Shown: piece after piece, positions 16,873 through 22,774 of the stretch | Numbering within the stretch: the stretch's first letter is position 1 | Layout of the letters: each line of letters opens with the position of its first letter | DNA from: Treponema sp. | GTDB taxonomy: Bacteria > Spirochaetota > Spirochaetia > Treponematales > Breznakiellaceae | Assembly (NCBI GenBank): GCA_031264475.1 | Contig: JAISEA010000053.1 | Span: 1 to 27,262 of the forward strand | Length of the DNA: 27,262 nt | Reading direction: 5' to 3' | Made by a program: the position numbers and the translations under genes | Notes under the pieces: generated by a model | The model's database searches: none | Seen by the model: the letters and a program-made list of their open reading frames with translations, nothing else | Told to the model about the DNA's origin: nothing

Positions 16873-18470
16873 AATGTATACGTCATGACCATGCGGACGA
16901 AGTTGTTGTTGTGATATTGCCCTAGTTCCCCGTCAGAATTGCCAAAGAAGACGCCGGCGTTGAGACGTACCGCGAGGTTTTCCTTTGTCCACACAAGCCC
17001 CGGAATGACGTAGAAGTCCATATCCTCTACGCCCCATAGTCCGGTGAAGTTTATTTCAAACTCCTCGCGGAAAAATTTGCGCGAAGCGATCAAAGTAACC
17101 CGCGTGGCTGTGTCGTTTGATCCAGCTTCCGTATCCAAGGCGCGGTTATCGTTGATTTTGTCGCTGAATAGGCGGACGTTTTCATTTACTTGCAGATTCA
17201 CGTTGAAAAGAAGAACATCCTTTACGGCAATATCGCGGTCAAAGCCCAGAGACCAACCGATGAATGGATTGTAAACCTCTCCATCGTCGCCTTTGAGGTC
17301 TTTGGTGAGGTTGACAGCCAATTCCGCCCGCGTGTTGAAGCCCAAAAGTTCCTGCGCGTAATCGAATCCAAGTTGCGCGAAGTAGTTGTAATCAAAAAAC
17401 ACCGTGGGTTTATAATCCGCAAAGTACTGCTTTTGTGCAGGTTCTAAAAGATATATAAACGTATTAACGTCGAATTCTTCCCAAAAATCCTTAAAACCTG
17501 TCAATACAGATACCGGGCGGGGTAAACGTCCGAAATAGCCTTGAACTCCCACATCCGCGGACTTAACGGTTGTGGTAAACCGCAAACCCGCCTGCATATA
17601 TTTAAGCCATTCCACAGGCGTAGCCGGAGGCTTGTATGACGGATCCGAAGGCATAGATGCCAACAACATCTTCTCCATATCGCTAGACACCCCGGCAAGC
17701 GTGGTATTACCTATAAGCAGAGGATTTGACGTTTTTTCCGTAACATAAGCGGTCGCCCCCGCTCCTATCGCGCTGGGCGTGCTCGTCAATTGCGAGGGCG
17801 CCCATCTATCACCTATTTGGGCGAATCTTTGCGGCGTAAAAGATGGGACGAACACGGCCTCTAGTTTGGAATATGTGCCGAGCCCATAGGATACGTGAAT
17901 CATCGGCACGGCGATCTTCCGATCCAGAACGCTCGTCATGTCGAGAAGGTCTGTGTAATCAAGGGGATTTACCACGTCAAGAGGGCCAAGGCTGTCCGCC
18001 CTACCCCAGGTGAGTTTACGCAAGCCAGCTTCCACGCTCAAAGGTCCGAAATAGCCGCGAACATAGGCTTCATCTAAGGTGATAATAGGCGTCTGAGGCG
18101 AAAGCTTCATATTAACCACGGCTTCGGCGTTGTTTGAAGCCTGCGCGAAAAAATTCAGACTGCCTGAAAAGAAGTCACCGAGTTCGATCTGCTTCATCTT
18201 ATCCGTAGATCCCAGCTCATCCAAGAAAACTTCCGCCGATGCCGATGCTTCTCCGGATACTGCCACTGATAAAGGCGCGGACGCCCCGGTGTTTCCGTTA
18301 GCAAAGCCGAAGGTCAAGTCGTCTTCAGTCTCGGTTCCGCCGTCTTCAATGGGCGCTTCGTCAGCCGACAAGACGCTAAATTGATTGATAAAACTGTCGA
18401 ATTCGCTTTCTTGAGCGCTAATTACGGCAACCGTCAGTAATGTTATACCTAATAACAAAATTTTTCTCAT
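16869..18470 (-). CDS. outer-membrane beta-barrel protein
   Basis: This 533-residue protein has a signal peptide (MRKILLLGITLLTVAVISAQ). An acidic, low-complexity stretch follows near residues 35-60, then alternating-residue beta strands, and the protein ends in an aromatic residue (RMVMTYTF), as expected for an outer-membrane barrel. The pattern DEAYVRGYFGPLSVEAGLRKLTWGR resembles DUF1302-type barrels. The upstream gene encodes a LolA-like protein, and these two families often occur together, usually with an RND/MMPL exporter; none is in the window. AAGGAA lies 8 nt before the start. The substrate is unknown. Confidence 0.75.
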   Translation of the reverse strand: MRKILLLGITLLTVAVISAQESEFDSFINQFSVLSADEAPIEDGGTETEDDLTFGFANGNTGASAPLSVAVSGEASASAEVFLDELGSTDKMKQIELGDFFSGSLNFFAQASNNAEAVVNMKLSPQTPIITLDEAYVRGYFGPLSVEAGLRKLTWGRADSLGPLDVVNPLDYTDLLDMTSVLDRKIAVPMIHVSYGLGTYSKLEAVFVPSFTPQRFAQIGDRWAPSQLTSTPSAIGAGATAYVTEKTSNPLLIGNTTLAGVSSDMEKMLLASMPSDPSYKPPATPVEWLKYMQAGLRFTTTVKSADVGVQGYFGRLPRPVSVLTGFKDFWEEFDVNTFIYLLEPAQKQYFADYKPTVFFDYNYFAQLGFDYAQELLGFNTRAELAVNLTKDLKGDDGEVYNPFIGWSLGFDRDIAVKDVLLFNVNLQVNENVRLFSDKINDNRALDTEAGSNDTATRVTLIASRKFFREEFEINFTGLWGVEDMDFYVIPGLVWTKENLAVRLNAGVFFGNSDGELGQYHNNNFVRMVMTYTF

Positions 18471-18579
18471 AGTTTAAGTTCCTTATTCTTTAAGAACAGC
18501 GTAGCGGGTGATTCCCCTTCTAATCGGGTGATCCACTTGCCTAGGCGGTATGAAATCCCTCGCGGTACGTATTCACTCC

Positions 18580-19353
18580 TTAATATTTTCCTGTTGCCAG
18601 ATAGTTCGGGGTAAACACGCCCTCTGGGATTTTATCGTCATAGCTGATTTTATCAATATAGATGGTCGTGGAACCGCCGGTAGACAGCGTGGACATCTTA
18701 CTTTGTCTCGCGGTGACGCGACCCTGAACGTCTTGGAAATTGGATGACTCGAAGATTTTCACCAACTTGTCCTTCTTATCGTAAAGTTCCATCTTGTAGT
18801 TAAGGCTATCGTTCTTGCCTATCCATGAGACTATTCGGGAATACTGATAAGTTTTGTCTTTGGGCTTGGATTCTATGACGTAGCAAGCTCGACCGCCGAA
18901 GTTTTCTTCTTTCAAGAGGGCGTGAACGTCCGCGTCTGCGGCTCTATCCAAGGAAGCGATGTCTTCGTAAGAAAAATCCGTTCCCATAAAACTCCCCTCC
19001 CCTTCGGCGGTGGCTATACGCCTGACTTTGCCAAGTTTAGGGAGGAATATCCACTTATTAGCCGCCCCACCCGCGTTTCCAACGGTAAGGAAGCGGGAAC
19101 CTCTGACGGTGTTAGGTCTGAGAAACTCGACGAGCGTCCTTGCGTTGCCCTGTGAATCATCTTGGGAGTATTGGTTGATGATAAGTTCATTCGTAGTTTT
19201 ATCCCTATTCAGGACGACCATCCGCGATTGCGTGGAAGTTGACGTTGCGGATATACGGTTTCTTGACCGAGTAACAATATCGTCCGCGTTTTGCGCCGTT
19301 AAGCCGGCGGTAGACACCAATATACCCACGATAAAAGACACAAACTTCTTCAT
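18580..19353 (-). CDS. LolA-like outer membrane lipoprotein-sorting protein
   Basis: This 257-residue protein has a signal peptide (MKKFVSFIVGILVSTAGLTAQ) and a LolA-like beta fold. Diagnostic segments are EFLRPNTVRGSRFLTV, WIFLPKLGKVRRIA and GSFMGTDFSYEDIASLD, typical of the PF17131-type LolA-like family rather than classical LolA. It probably works in the periplasm, handling lipid or lipoprotein for the barrel gene 109 nt downstream. AGAGGTG precedes the start. The closing repeat of element 2 lies about 165 bp upstream of the start. Confidence 0.8.
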   Translation of the reverse strand: MKKFVSFIVGILVSTAGLTAQNADDIVTRSRNRISATSTSTQSRMVVLNRDKTTNELIINQYSQDDSQGNARTLVEFLRPNTVRGSRFLTVGNAGGAANKWIFLPKLGKVRRIATAEGEGSFMGTDFSYEDIASLDRAADADVHALLKEENFGGRACYVIESKPKDKTYQYSRIVSWIGKNDSLNYKMELYDKKDKLVKIFESSNFQDVQGRVTARQSKMSTLSTGGSTTIYIDKISYDDKIPEGVFTPNYLATGKY

Positions 19354-19517
19354 GTTTCACCTCTTTTAATCACTTTTCAGGTGTTTAAATACTTCACAAT
19401 GGTTATTGTACGAAAGGCTGACCCGCTGACCCCGACATGACGGAACCACGCTTGCAAGCGGGGTTCCTCCGCGTTATTAAGTGATCTGCTTATCCCGTAA
19501 GCACAGCCAAATAATCA

Positions 19518-19622
19518 GAAGGGGGGCGCTATTTCCAAAACTTTTCGGCACACAGTCGCCTTTATGACGCGCCCCCCTCGCTCCAGCCCGCTTGCGCGGT
19601 CTTCCGCTACCCCCCAAAACCC
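19518..19622 (+). repeat. boundary repeat copy C
   Basis: It carries stem arms GGGGGGCGC (19521-19529) and GCGCCCCCC (19569-19577), then CTCCAGCCCGCTTGCGCGGT and CTTCCGCTACCCCCC. It shares the stem-loop interior (TTTCGGCACACAGTCGCCTT) with copy D but not with A. Its outer flank ATAATCAGAAGG resembles the outer flank of D (AATAAATCAGGAGG), so C and D look like the two ends of one element. Confidence 0.85.
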
Positions 19623-19628
19623 AGAGGG

Positions 19629-19660
19629 GTATCTTTAACCCGGTATCGCCTGTATTATCC
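19629..19660 (-). repeat. direct repeat R1 (pairs with R2 at 20909-20940)
   Basis: A ~32-bp sequence containing CTTTAACCCGGTAT and GCCTGTATTATC recurs at 20909-20940 with about two mismatches or indels. On the minus strand each copy lies just after a gene: R2 right after the antitoxin-like gene, R1 18 nt after the 55-codon ORF. The 1.28-kb segment between them holds the restriction enzyme fragment, the HrgA-like gene and the 55-codon ORF. Confidence 0.75.
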
Positions 19661-19678
19661 TTTTTTATCTCTTTTTGA

Positions 19679-19846
19679 TCAAGATACGATTGTATAATTT
19701 CCTACCGTTGACGATTGTAAAACCTCAGAAAAACATACCAAATAATAAGCATTGTTATAAGGCAACTTTAATTCTGAAATAAAAGAATAGTCAATATTTG
19801 AAATTAACTTTTCTTTCAAGAATGATAAAACATTTTCTTGATTCAT
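19679..19846 (-). CDS. 55-residue hypothetical protein, possibly truncated
   Basis: The ORF starts 1 nt after the stop codon of the HrgA-like gene (TAA-T-ATG), so translation is probably coupled. The product begins MNQENVLSFLKEKL and ends YTIVS, with no signal peptide or known motif. Its stop lies close to direct repeat R1 and the element end, so it may be the 5' part of a larger gene cut off by recombination. AT content matches the HrgA-like gene. Function unknown. Confidence 0.45.
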   Translation of the reverse strand: MNQENVLSFLKEKLISNIDYSFISELKLPYNNAYYLVCFSEVLQSSTVGNYTIVS

Positions 19847-19847
19847 A

Positions 19848-20726
19848 TTATTTAGTCCCCATTATTTTATCAAAATTAGTATTATTTATCTTTTTGGTTG
19901 TGATAATAACCTGTGATGTTTCTATAAAACTATAAAAATCACGATTCATTTCCGCAAGAAAATTCATAAAATTAATATCAACAATTTCCCTTTCACGTGC
20001 TGAAATAATAATCTCGCTTTTAGAAGGATTGTCGATATTAAGCTTTATAACACCAATTCCATAGCCATTATTCAATCTTGCAAGATTCGAAAGAAATATA
20101 GGATCAGTATCCAAATCGCCAACAACCAAATATCCTATATTTGCCCAACTTGAATTTGAAACCGCTTGAAAATAACATTCGGTAATATTGCTTTTATCAA
20201 TTTTTAGTTTTAGTTCAAAACTGTAGAATTGAATAACTTTCGTGGATAACATTCCCAGCTTTTCAACTTCCTTTTGAAATAGAGCGTTAAGATTAAGTAT
20301 AACGGGATTTACGCCTACAATATCAGGGTTTGTCCATTTACCAAGCTTATCTTTTTTCTTTATAACTTTAAGGGCGTTTATAGTTTTACAATAAACGTTA
20401 AATCTTTCCCTGGCAAATTTGACAAGATATGGATGCAAAGATGATTCCGGGATTGTTTTTACTGCTGGTATATTTTTTGTCTTTAGAAAAAAGCGTCTTT
20501 GGCTTTTTTTGTTCTTTCCTTCAAAGGCAACGCCAAAAACCGGATTGCTCCCTCCGGAATACTTTGTCAAGCATCTTGCCACAGCGGAAAGAGGGACGGC
20601 GACAGTTTGCAGTTCTGTACAGTCATTATAAGCTTCATGCGTCTTTGCAATTTTAAGAATTTCTCCCTGTTTAAGGGGATTTTCAGAACTATCGAGTATG
20701 TCGATTATAAGCTCTACAAGTTTCAT
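19848..20726 (-). CDS. HrgA-like protein: HARE-HTH-like winged helix plus PD-(D/E)xK-type nuclease domain
   Basis: This 292-residue protein begins with a winged-helix domain (residues 1 to about 85; NPLKQGEILKIA and GSNPVFGVAFEG) resembling the HARE-HTH of HrgA/COG2958 proteins. The C-terminal half has NPDIVGV near 138, SFELKLKID near 170 and FQAVSNSSWANIGYLV near 187. This order fits a nuclease-like core with a D...ExK-type arrangement. HrgA-type genes occur with restriction-modification systems. Here a restriction enzyme fragment lies directly upstream and no methyltransferase is nearby in this element. GGGGT lies about 8 nt before the start. It is probably DNA-acting; its exact role is not established. 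Confidence 0.75.
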   Translation of the reverse strand: MKLVELIIDILDSSENPLKQGEILKIAKTHEAYNDCTELQTVAVPLSAVARCLTKYSGGSNPVFGVAFEGKNKKSQRRFFLKTKNIPAVKTIPESSLHPYLVKFARERFNVYCKTINALKVIKKKDKLGKWTNPDIVGVNPVILNLNALFQKEVEKLGMLSTKVIQFYSFELKLKIDKSNITECYFQAVSNSSWANIGYLVVGDLDTDPIFLSNLARLNNGYGIGVIKLNIDNPSKSEIIISAREREIVDINFMNFLAEMNRDFYSFIETSQVIITTKKINNTNFDKIMGTK

Positions 20727-20771
20727 TTTATTTTACCCCGCTTTTACCAATAATATTGCAATAGTAGTCGC

Positions 20772-20915
20772 TTAAATTGATGAATTAGTTATTGTACTAA
20801 TAGCGTCAGCGAATTGGGCATTTTGATGCCCGCCGAAATCGGTTAGAAACTTCGCTTCTCCAATAACATATTTTTTATTAAATCTTCCAATATATAACAA
20901 TACAACAGGTATTCT
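20772..20915 (-). pseudogene. fragment of a type II restriction endonuclease
   Basis: Only a 47-codon open stretch without a start is present, bounded upstream by repeat R2 and a stop. It reads KKYVIGEAKFLTDFGG followed by HQNAQFADAIS. The ExK element (EAK) followed by TDFGGHQNAQF is, from memory, typical of Tsp45I-like type II restriction enzymes. The protein is cut off on both sides: the N-terminal part is missing at R2, and the C-terminal part ends in a premature TAA at 20772-20774. It is probably non-functional and marks an earlier restriction-modification cargo. Confidence 0.6.
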
Positions 20916-20940
20916 TTAACCCGGTATTGCCTGTATTATC
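20909..20940 (-). repeat. direct repeat R2 (pairs with R1 at 19629-19660)
   Basis: R2 lies 2 nt beyond the stop codon of the antitoxin-like gene and forms the junction with the restriction enzyme fragment, whose open frame begins inside it. See R1 for the matching copy. It does not fold into an obvious terminator. It may be a recombination scar or a cassette junction. Confidence 0.75.
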
Positions 20941-20942
20941 TT

Positions 20943-21173
20943 TTATTTCGTATCAACAATTTTTTCCCGAACCATTTCGGCGATAATCTCCATTGGGGTT
21001 TTATGTTTAGCCGCCGATTTTGCCATAAGGTATTGGGCTGAAAATGCGTCAACGGCAAACATACGAACTTTTCGATCTGCGAAAAATCCCGGTTTTCCCC
21101 TGACAGGCATGACAATATTTTCTGTGTAATATTTATCCAGTACTTCCGCCTCTTCATCAGTCATCATTGCCAA
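20943..21173 (-). CDS. antitoxin-like small protein
   Basis: The 76-residue ORF begins at a TTG (21173) with GAGG 8 nt upstream; ATGs two and three codons later are also possible. The product has MTDEEAEVLDKYYTEN near the N-terminus and a helical C-terminus, HKTPMEIIAEMVREKI. This is a pattern I associate with small spirochaetal antitoxin-like proteins, without a sure family name. It follows the vapC remnant directly and no toxin partner is visible. Confidence 0.5.
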   Translation of the reverse strand: MAMMTDEEAEVLDKYYTENIVMPVRGKPGFFADRKVRMFAVDAFSAQYLMAKSAAKHKTPMEIIAEMVREKIVDTK

Positions 21174-21194
21174 AGTAACATCCTCTATCTTCTA

Positions 21195-21251
21195 TCAGCA
21201 ACTACATAGATAGATAAAAATATTCGTATCAATAAATGCTTTAACGTTCAT
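21195..21251 (-). pseudogene. vapC: vapC remnant, first 18 codons only
   Basis: The frame starts at an ATG overlapping the end of the vapB-like gene by 11 nt, as in intact vapBC pairs. It reads MNVKAFIDTNIFIYL and then stops after CSC. FIDTN is the first catalytic Asp motif of PIN-domain toxins. The rest of the ~130-residue toxin is missing, replaced by the antitoxin-like gene. The toxin is therefore lost while its antitoxin remains. Confidence 0.7.
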
Positions 21252-21447
21252 TTGCTATATCCCTGTCAAACTTAAAGCCTTTTGTTTTCAATCGTATCGC
21301 GGAAAATTTCTTTTCAGTCTTATTTTGAGTTTCCCCATTTGTGAGTAAAATGATCTTTACAGGGGAAGATATATTTTGTAAATATTGTATTGGAATATGT
21401 ATTACTCCATTATCTTCAATTATTGAACTAAATTCATACGCTTGCAT
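21241..21447 (-). CDS. vapB: VapB-type antitoxin with deleted partner
   Basis: The 68-residue product begins MQAYEFSSIIEDNGVIHIP, then YLQNISSPVKIILL, and ends FSAIRLKTKGFKFDRDIANER. This is the usual plan of an AbrB-like N-terminal DNA-binding part and a C-terminal toxin-neutralising tail. The stop overlaps the vapC remnant. No good ribosome site or promoter is seen upstream, where the terminator of the 218-residue gene lies. It is unlike the vapB at 26172-26402. Confidence 0.7.
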   Translation of the reverse strand: MQAYEFSSIIEDNGVIHIPIQYLQNISSPVKIILLTNGETQNKTEKKFSAIRLKTKGFKFDRDIANER

Positions 21448-21492
21448 AAGTATACTCTAGGTTTTCCTCGCTCGTCCATAGAAAACAGTTTA

Positions 21493-21541
21493 AGAAAAAG
21501 AAAAACCCGGCGTGTTTGCGGGGAGGGAAACACCGCCGGGT
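21493..21541 (-). terminator. intrinsic terminator after the element 2 218-residue protein
   Basis: On the minus strand the arms ACCCGGCGGTGTTT (21541-21528) and AAACACGCCGGGT (21517-21505) pair with one bulge around a 10-nt loop and run into two T-rich blocks (21505-21493). It begins about 20 nt after the stop codon. This is the clearest terminator in the window. Confidence 0.85.
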
Positions 21542-21561
21542 GAGAAATGTCTTTTGAATTG

Positions 21562-22218
21562 TTACGGGATGATCGTTTCGATGATGTCGCTCCAGGGACC
21601 GGCTTCACCTTTTTCATTTTCATAGCACGCGGCATAGAAAATTTTCTTCCCTCGTTCTTCTTCGCTGTAGTTGAACACTTGGCTTACCTTCCTGCGGAAG
21701 GTAGAATGACGCAAATCATCCGCGTTTATAGGGGCGTTGTCTCGAATTTCCCACGCATAGCGCACGCCGTAAGCGTCCGCGGGCTTGGTCTTCTTCCCGG
21801 TGGCTTTGTTGATCGCTATTCCCGTGTGTTGACGGTTATTTGTCGGGGTTATTTCCAAGGATGGTCTGCTTGTGGGTCGGGGCTTTGGCGTAGGGTGTCG
21901 GTCGCGGATGTGCAAACCCAGCCTTTCACGATCAGGATTGGTAACCGCGGTGTTATAATCAACGTATTGGTTTTTAATGTCCCGCACTTCGGCTTTAAGA
22001 GCATCCCGTTTCTCGTTTTTTTCCAACACAAGCGCCTTCGTGCTGTTCTCGCCTGTCGCCTCGTCATAGACTTTTATATAAGCCGTTATTTGCGCGGTTA
22101 AACCGGTTATGATCGACGTAGAAATACCCCACGCTTCCGCATGTTCAGCCAGAACAGAACAGAAATTCTCCAGCCATCTTACGAGATCAGCATCCCTCAT
22201 CGGGAAAAAATCAGGCAT
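21562..22218 (-). CDS. 218-residue protein of unknown function (element 2 copy)
   Basis: The start at 22218 is chosen over the longer ORF (22290) because AAGGAGT lies 5 nt upstream; the length is then 218 residues, identical to the element 1 copy. Shared features are PMRDADLVRW near the start, KNEKRDALK, VTNPDRERLGLHIRD, a Pro-rich linker, NADDLRHSTF, YSEEERGK and the ending KGEAGPWSDI...IIP. The C-terminal half looks like an Ig/Fn3-type beta domain and the N-terminal half looks helical. No catalytic motif, signal peptide or membrane segment is seen. Roughly a third of positions appear identical to the paralogue, so the two elements are not a recent duplication. Confidence 0.8.
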   Translation of the reverse strand: MPDFFPMRDADLVRWLENFCSVLAEHAEAWGISTSIITGLTAQITAYIKVYDEATGENSTKALVLEKNEKRDALKAEVRDIKNQYVDYNTAVTNPDRERLGLHIRDRHPTPKPRPTSRPSLEITPTNNRQHTGIAINKATGKKTKPADAYGVRYAWEIRDNAPINADDLRHSTFRRKVSQVFNYSEEERGKKIFYAACYENEKGEAGPWSDIIETIIP

Positions 22219-22280
22219 ATCATACTCCTTATATAAAATTCTTGAAAAAATTCTTAAACCATTGCTTTTAAGATGTGAGT

Positions 22281-22310
22281 ATTCTACCATATATCTCTCA
22301 TTTTATGCAA
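22281..22310 (-). promoter_or_regulatory. promoter of the element 2 218-residue protein
   Basis: On the minus strand TTGCAT (22310-22305), 18 bp, then TAGAAT (22286-22281). The -35 box is 28 bp from the nearest unit of the 21-bp array, close to the 25 bp seen in element 1. The transcript leader would be about 55-60 nt. Confidence 0.6.
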
Positions 22311-22338
22311 GAGGTTTTCTCTCTTTTTTTTAAAAATT

Positions 22339-22674
22339 CGTCATTTTTTTTCAACCACCCTTCTTATTGCCAAAACCGCCCCTCTTTTTTCCCTTACCAC
22401 CCGTCTTATTTTTTAAACCACCACTCTTATTTTTTTAAAAACCCGTCTGGTTTTTTAAACCACCCTTCTTATTTTTTTAAAAACCCTTCTTATTTCTAAA
22501 ACCACCACTCTTATTTTCTTTACCACCCCTCTGGTTTCTTTTACTACCCATCTGGTTGCCGAAGCCGATATGCTGGTTGGTTTCAAAAGAGGTCTATTTT
22601 TTCTAATAGCCTGTCTGGTTTTTTGAGGAAGCCGTCTGGTTTTTTTGATAGCCTGTCTGGTTTTCTTGATTTGG
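22339..22674 (-). repeat. tandem array of sixteen 21-bp units
   Basis: From 22339 the + strand divides into sixteen consecutive 21-bp units with no insertion or deletion. Most have TCTTATT or TCTGGTT at positions 2-8, a T/A-rich middle and ACC or GCC at the end. Units differ from one another, especially the last six near repeat D. The T-tracts recur every 21 bp, about two helical turns, which would favour phased bending or same-face protein binding. The array ends directly at repeat D. Confidence 0.88.
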
Positions 22675-22774
22675 GGGGTAGCGGAAGACCGAGCTGGCGC
22701 GGGCTGGAGCGCAGGGGGGCGCGACAGGAAGGCGACTGTGTGCCGAAATGTTTAGGAAATAGCGCCCCCCTCCT
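22672..22774 (-). repeat. boundary repeat copy D
   Basis: Inverted copy with stem arms at 22714-22722 and 22762-22770, and the same interior as copy C. Its outer part overlaps the end of murC: the final codons for GGAIS and the TAA stop lie within the repeat, at the position where the other copies read CCAAAAC or CCGAAAC. Confidence 0.85.

Larger units (their letters stand above)
19354..19678. other. gene-free region with palindrome, boundary repeat and direct repeat
   Basis: No gene is supported. A 26-bp near-perfect palindrome (19442-19467, arms GGAACC-A-CGCTTG and its complement with one mismatch) could fold into a long hairpin. Boundary repeat C occupies 19518-19622 and direct repeat R1 occupies 19629-19660. 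The segment GTGTTTAAATACTTCA (about 19380-19395) occurs again near 25427-25442, upstream of hydF. Confidence 0.6.
22219..22751. other. gene-free region upstream of the element 2 218-residue protein
   Basis: This stretch holds the promoter (22281-22310), the 21-bp array (22339-22674) and boundary repeat D (22672-22774). The + strand ORF across part of it is heptad-repetitive (units like HPSYFFKN) and appears to exist only because the DNA period is 21. No gene is supported. Confidence 0.6.
19518..22774. mobile_element. repeat-bounded element 2 next to murC
   Basis: Boundary repeats C (19518-19622) and D (22672-22774) face inward. Reading on the minus strand from D, the order is a 16-unit 21-bp array, promoter, 218-residue protein gene, intrinsic terminator, vapB with vapC remnant, antitoxin-like gene, restriction enzyme fragment, HrgA-like gene and 55-codon ORF, then C. 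All genes share one strand. This is the plan of element 1 with different cargo. Several cargo genes are truncated, suggesting past exchange or decay. No transposase is visible. The cargo is clearly more AT-rich than murC and hydF. Confidence 0.6.

Noticed and set aside
20816..20831. Hairpin GGGCAT-TTTG-ATGCCC as a terminator
   Set aside because: It lies inside the restriction enzyme fragment, where it encodes part of GGHQNA, and has no T-run.
19629..20940. Integron attC sites at R1 and R2
   Set aside because: No RYYYAAC/GTTRRRY pair with the right spacing or fold is present, and there is no integrase gene.
21547..22101. Long + strand ORF opposite the 218-residue protein
   Set aside because: It is antisense to a gene with a clear RBS, promoter, terminator and paralogue, and its composition is that of a shadow frame.
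22275..22499. Heptad-repeat protein (units like HPSYFFKN) on the + strand
   Set aside because: The open frame arises because the DNA repeat length is divisible by 3. It stops partway through the array and has no RBS.
22339..22674. CRISPR array
   Set aside because: Units are adjacent, 21 bp long and variable throughout, with no separate repeat and spacer parts and no cas gene nearby.
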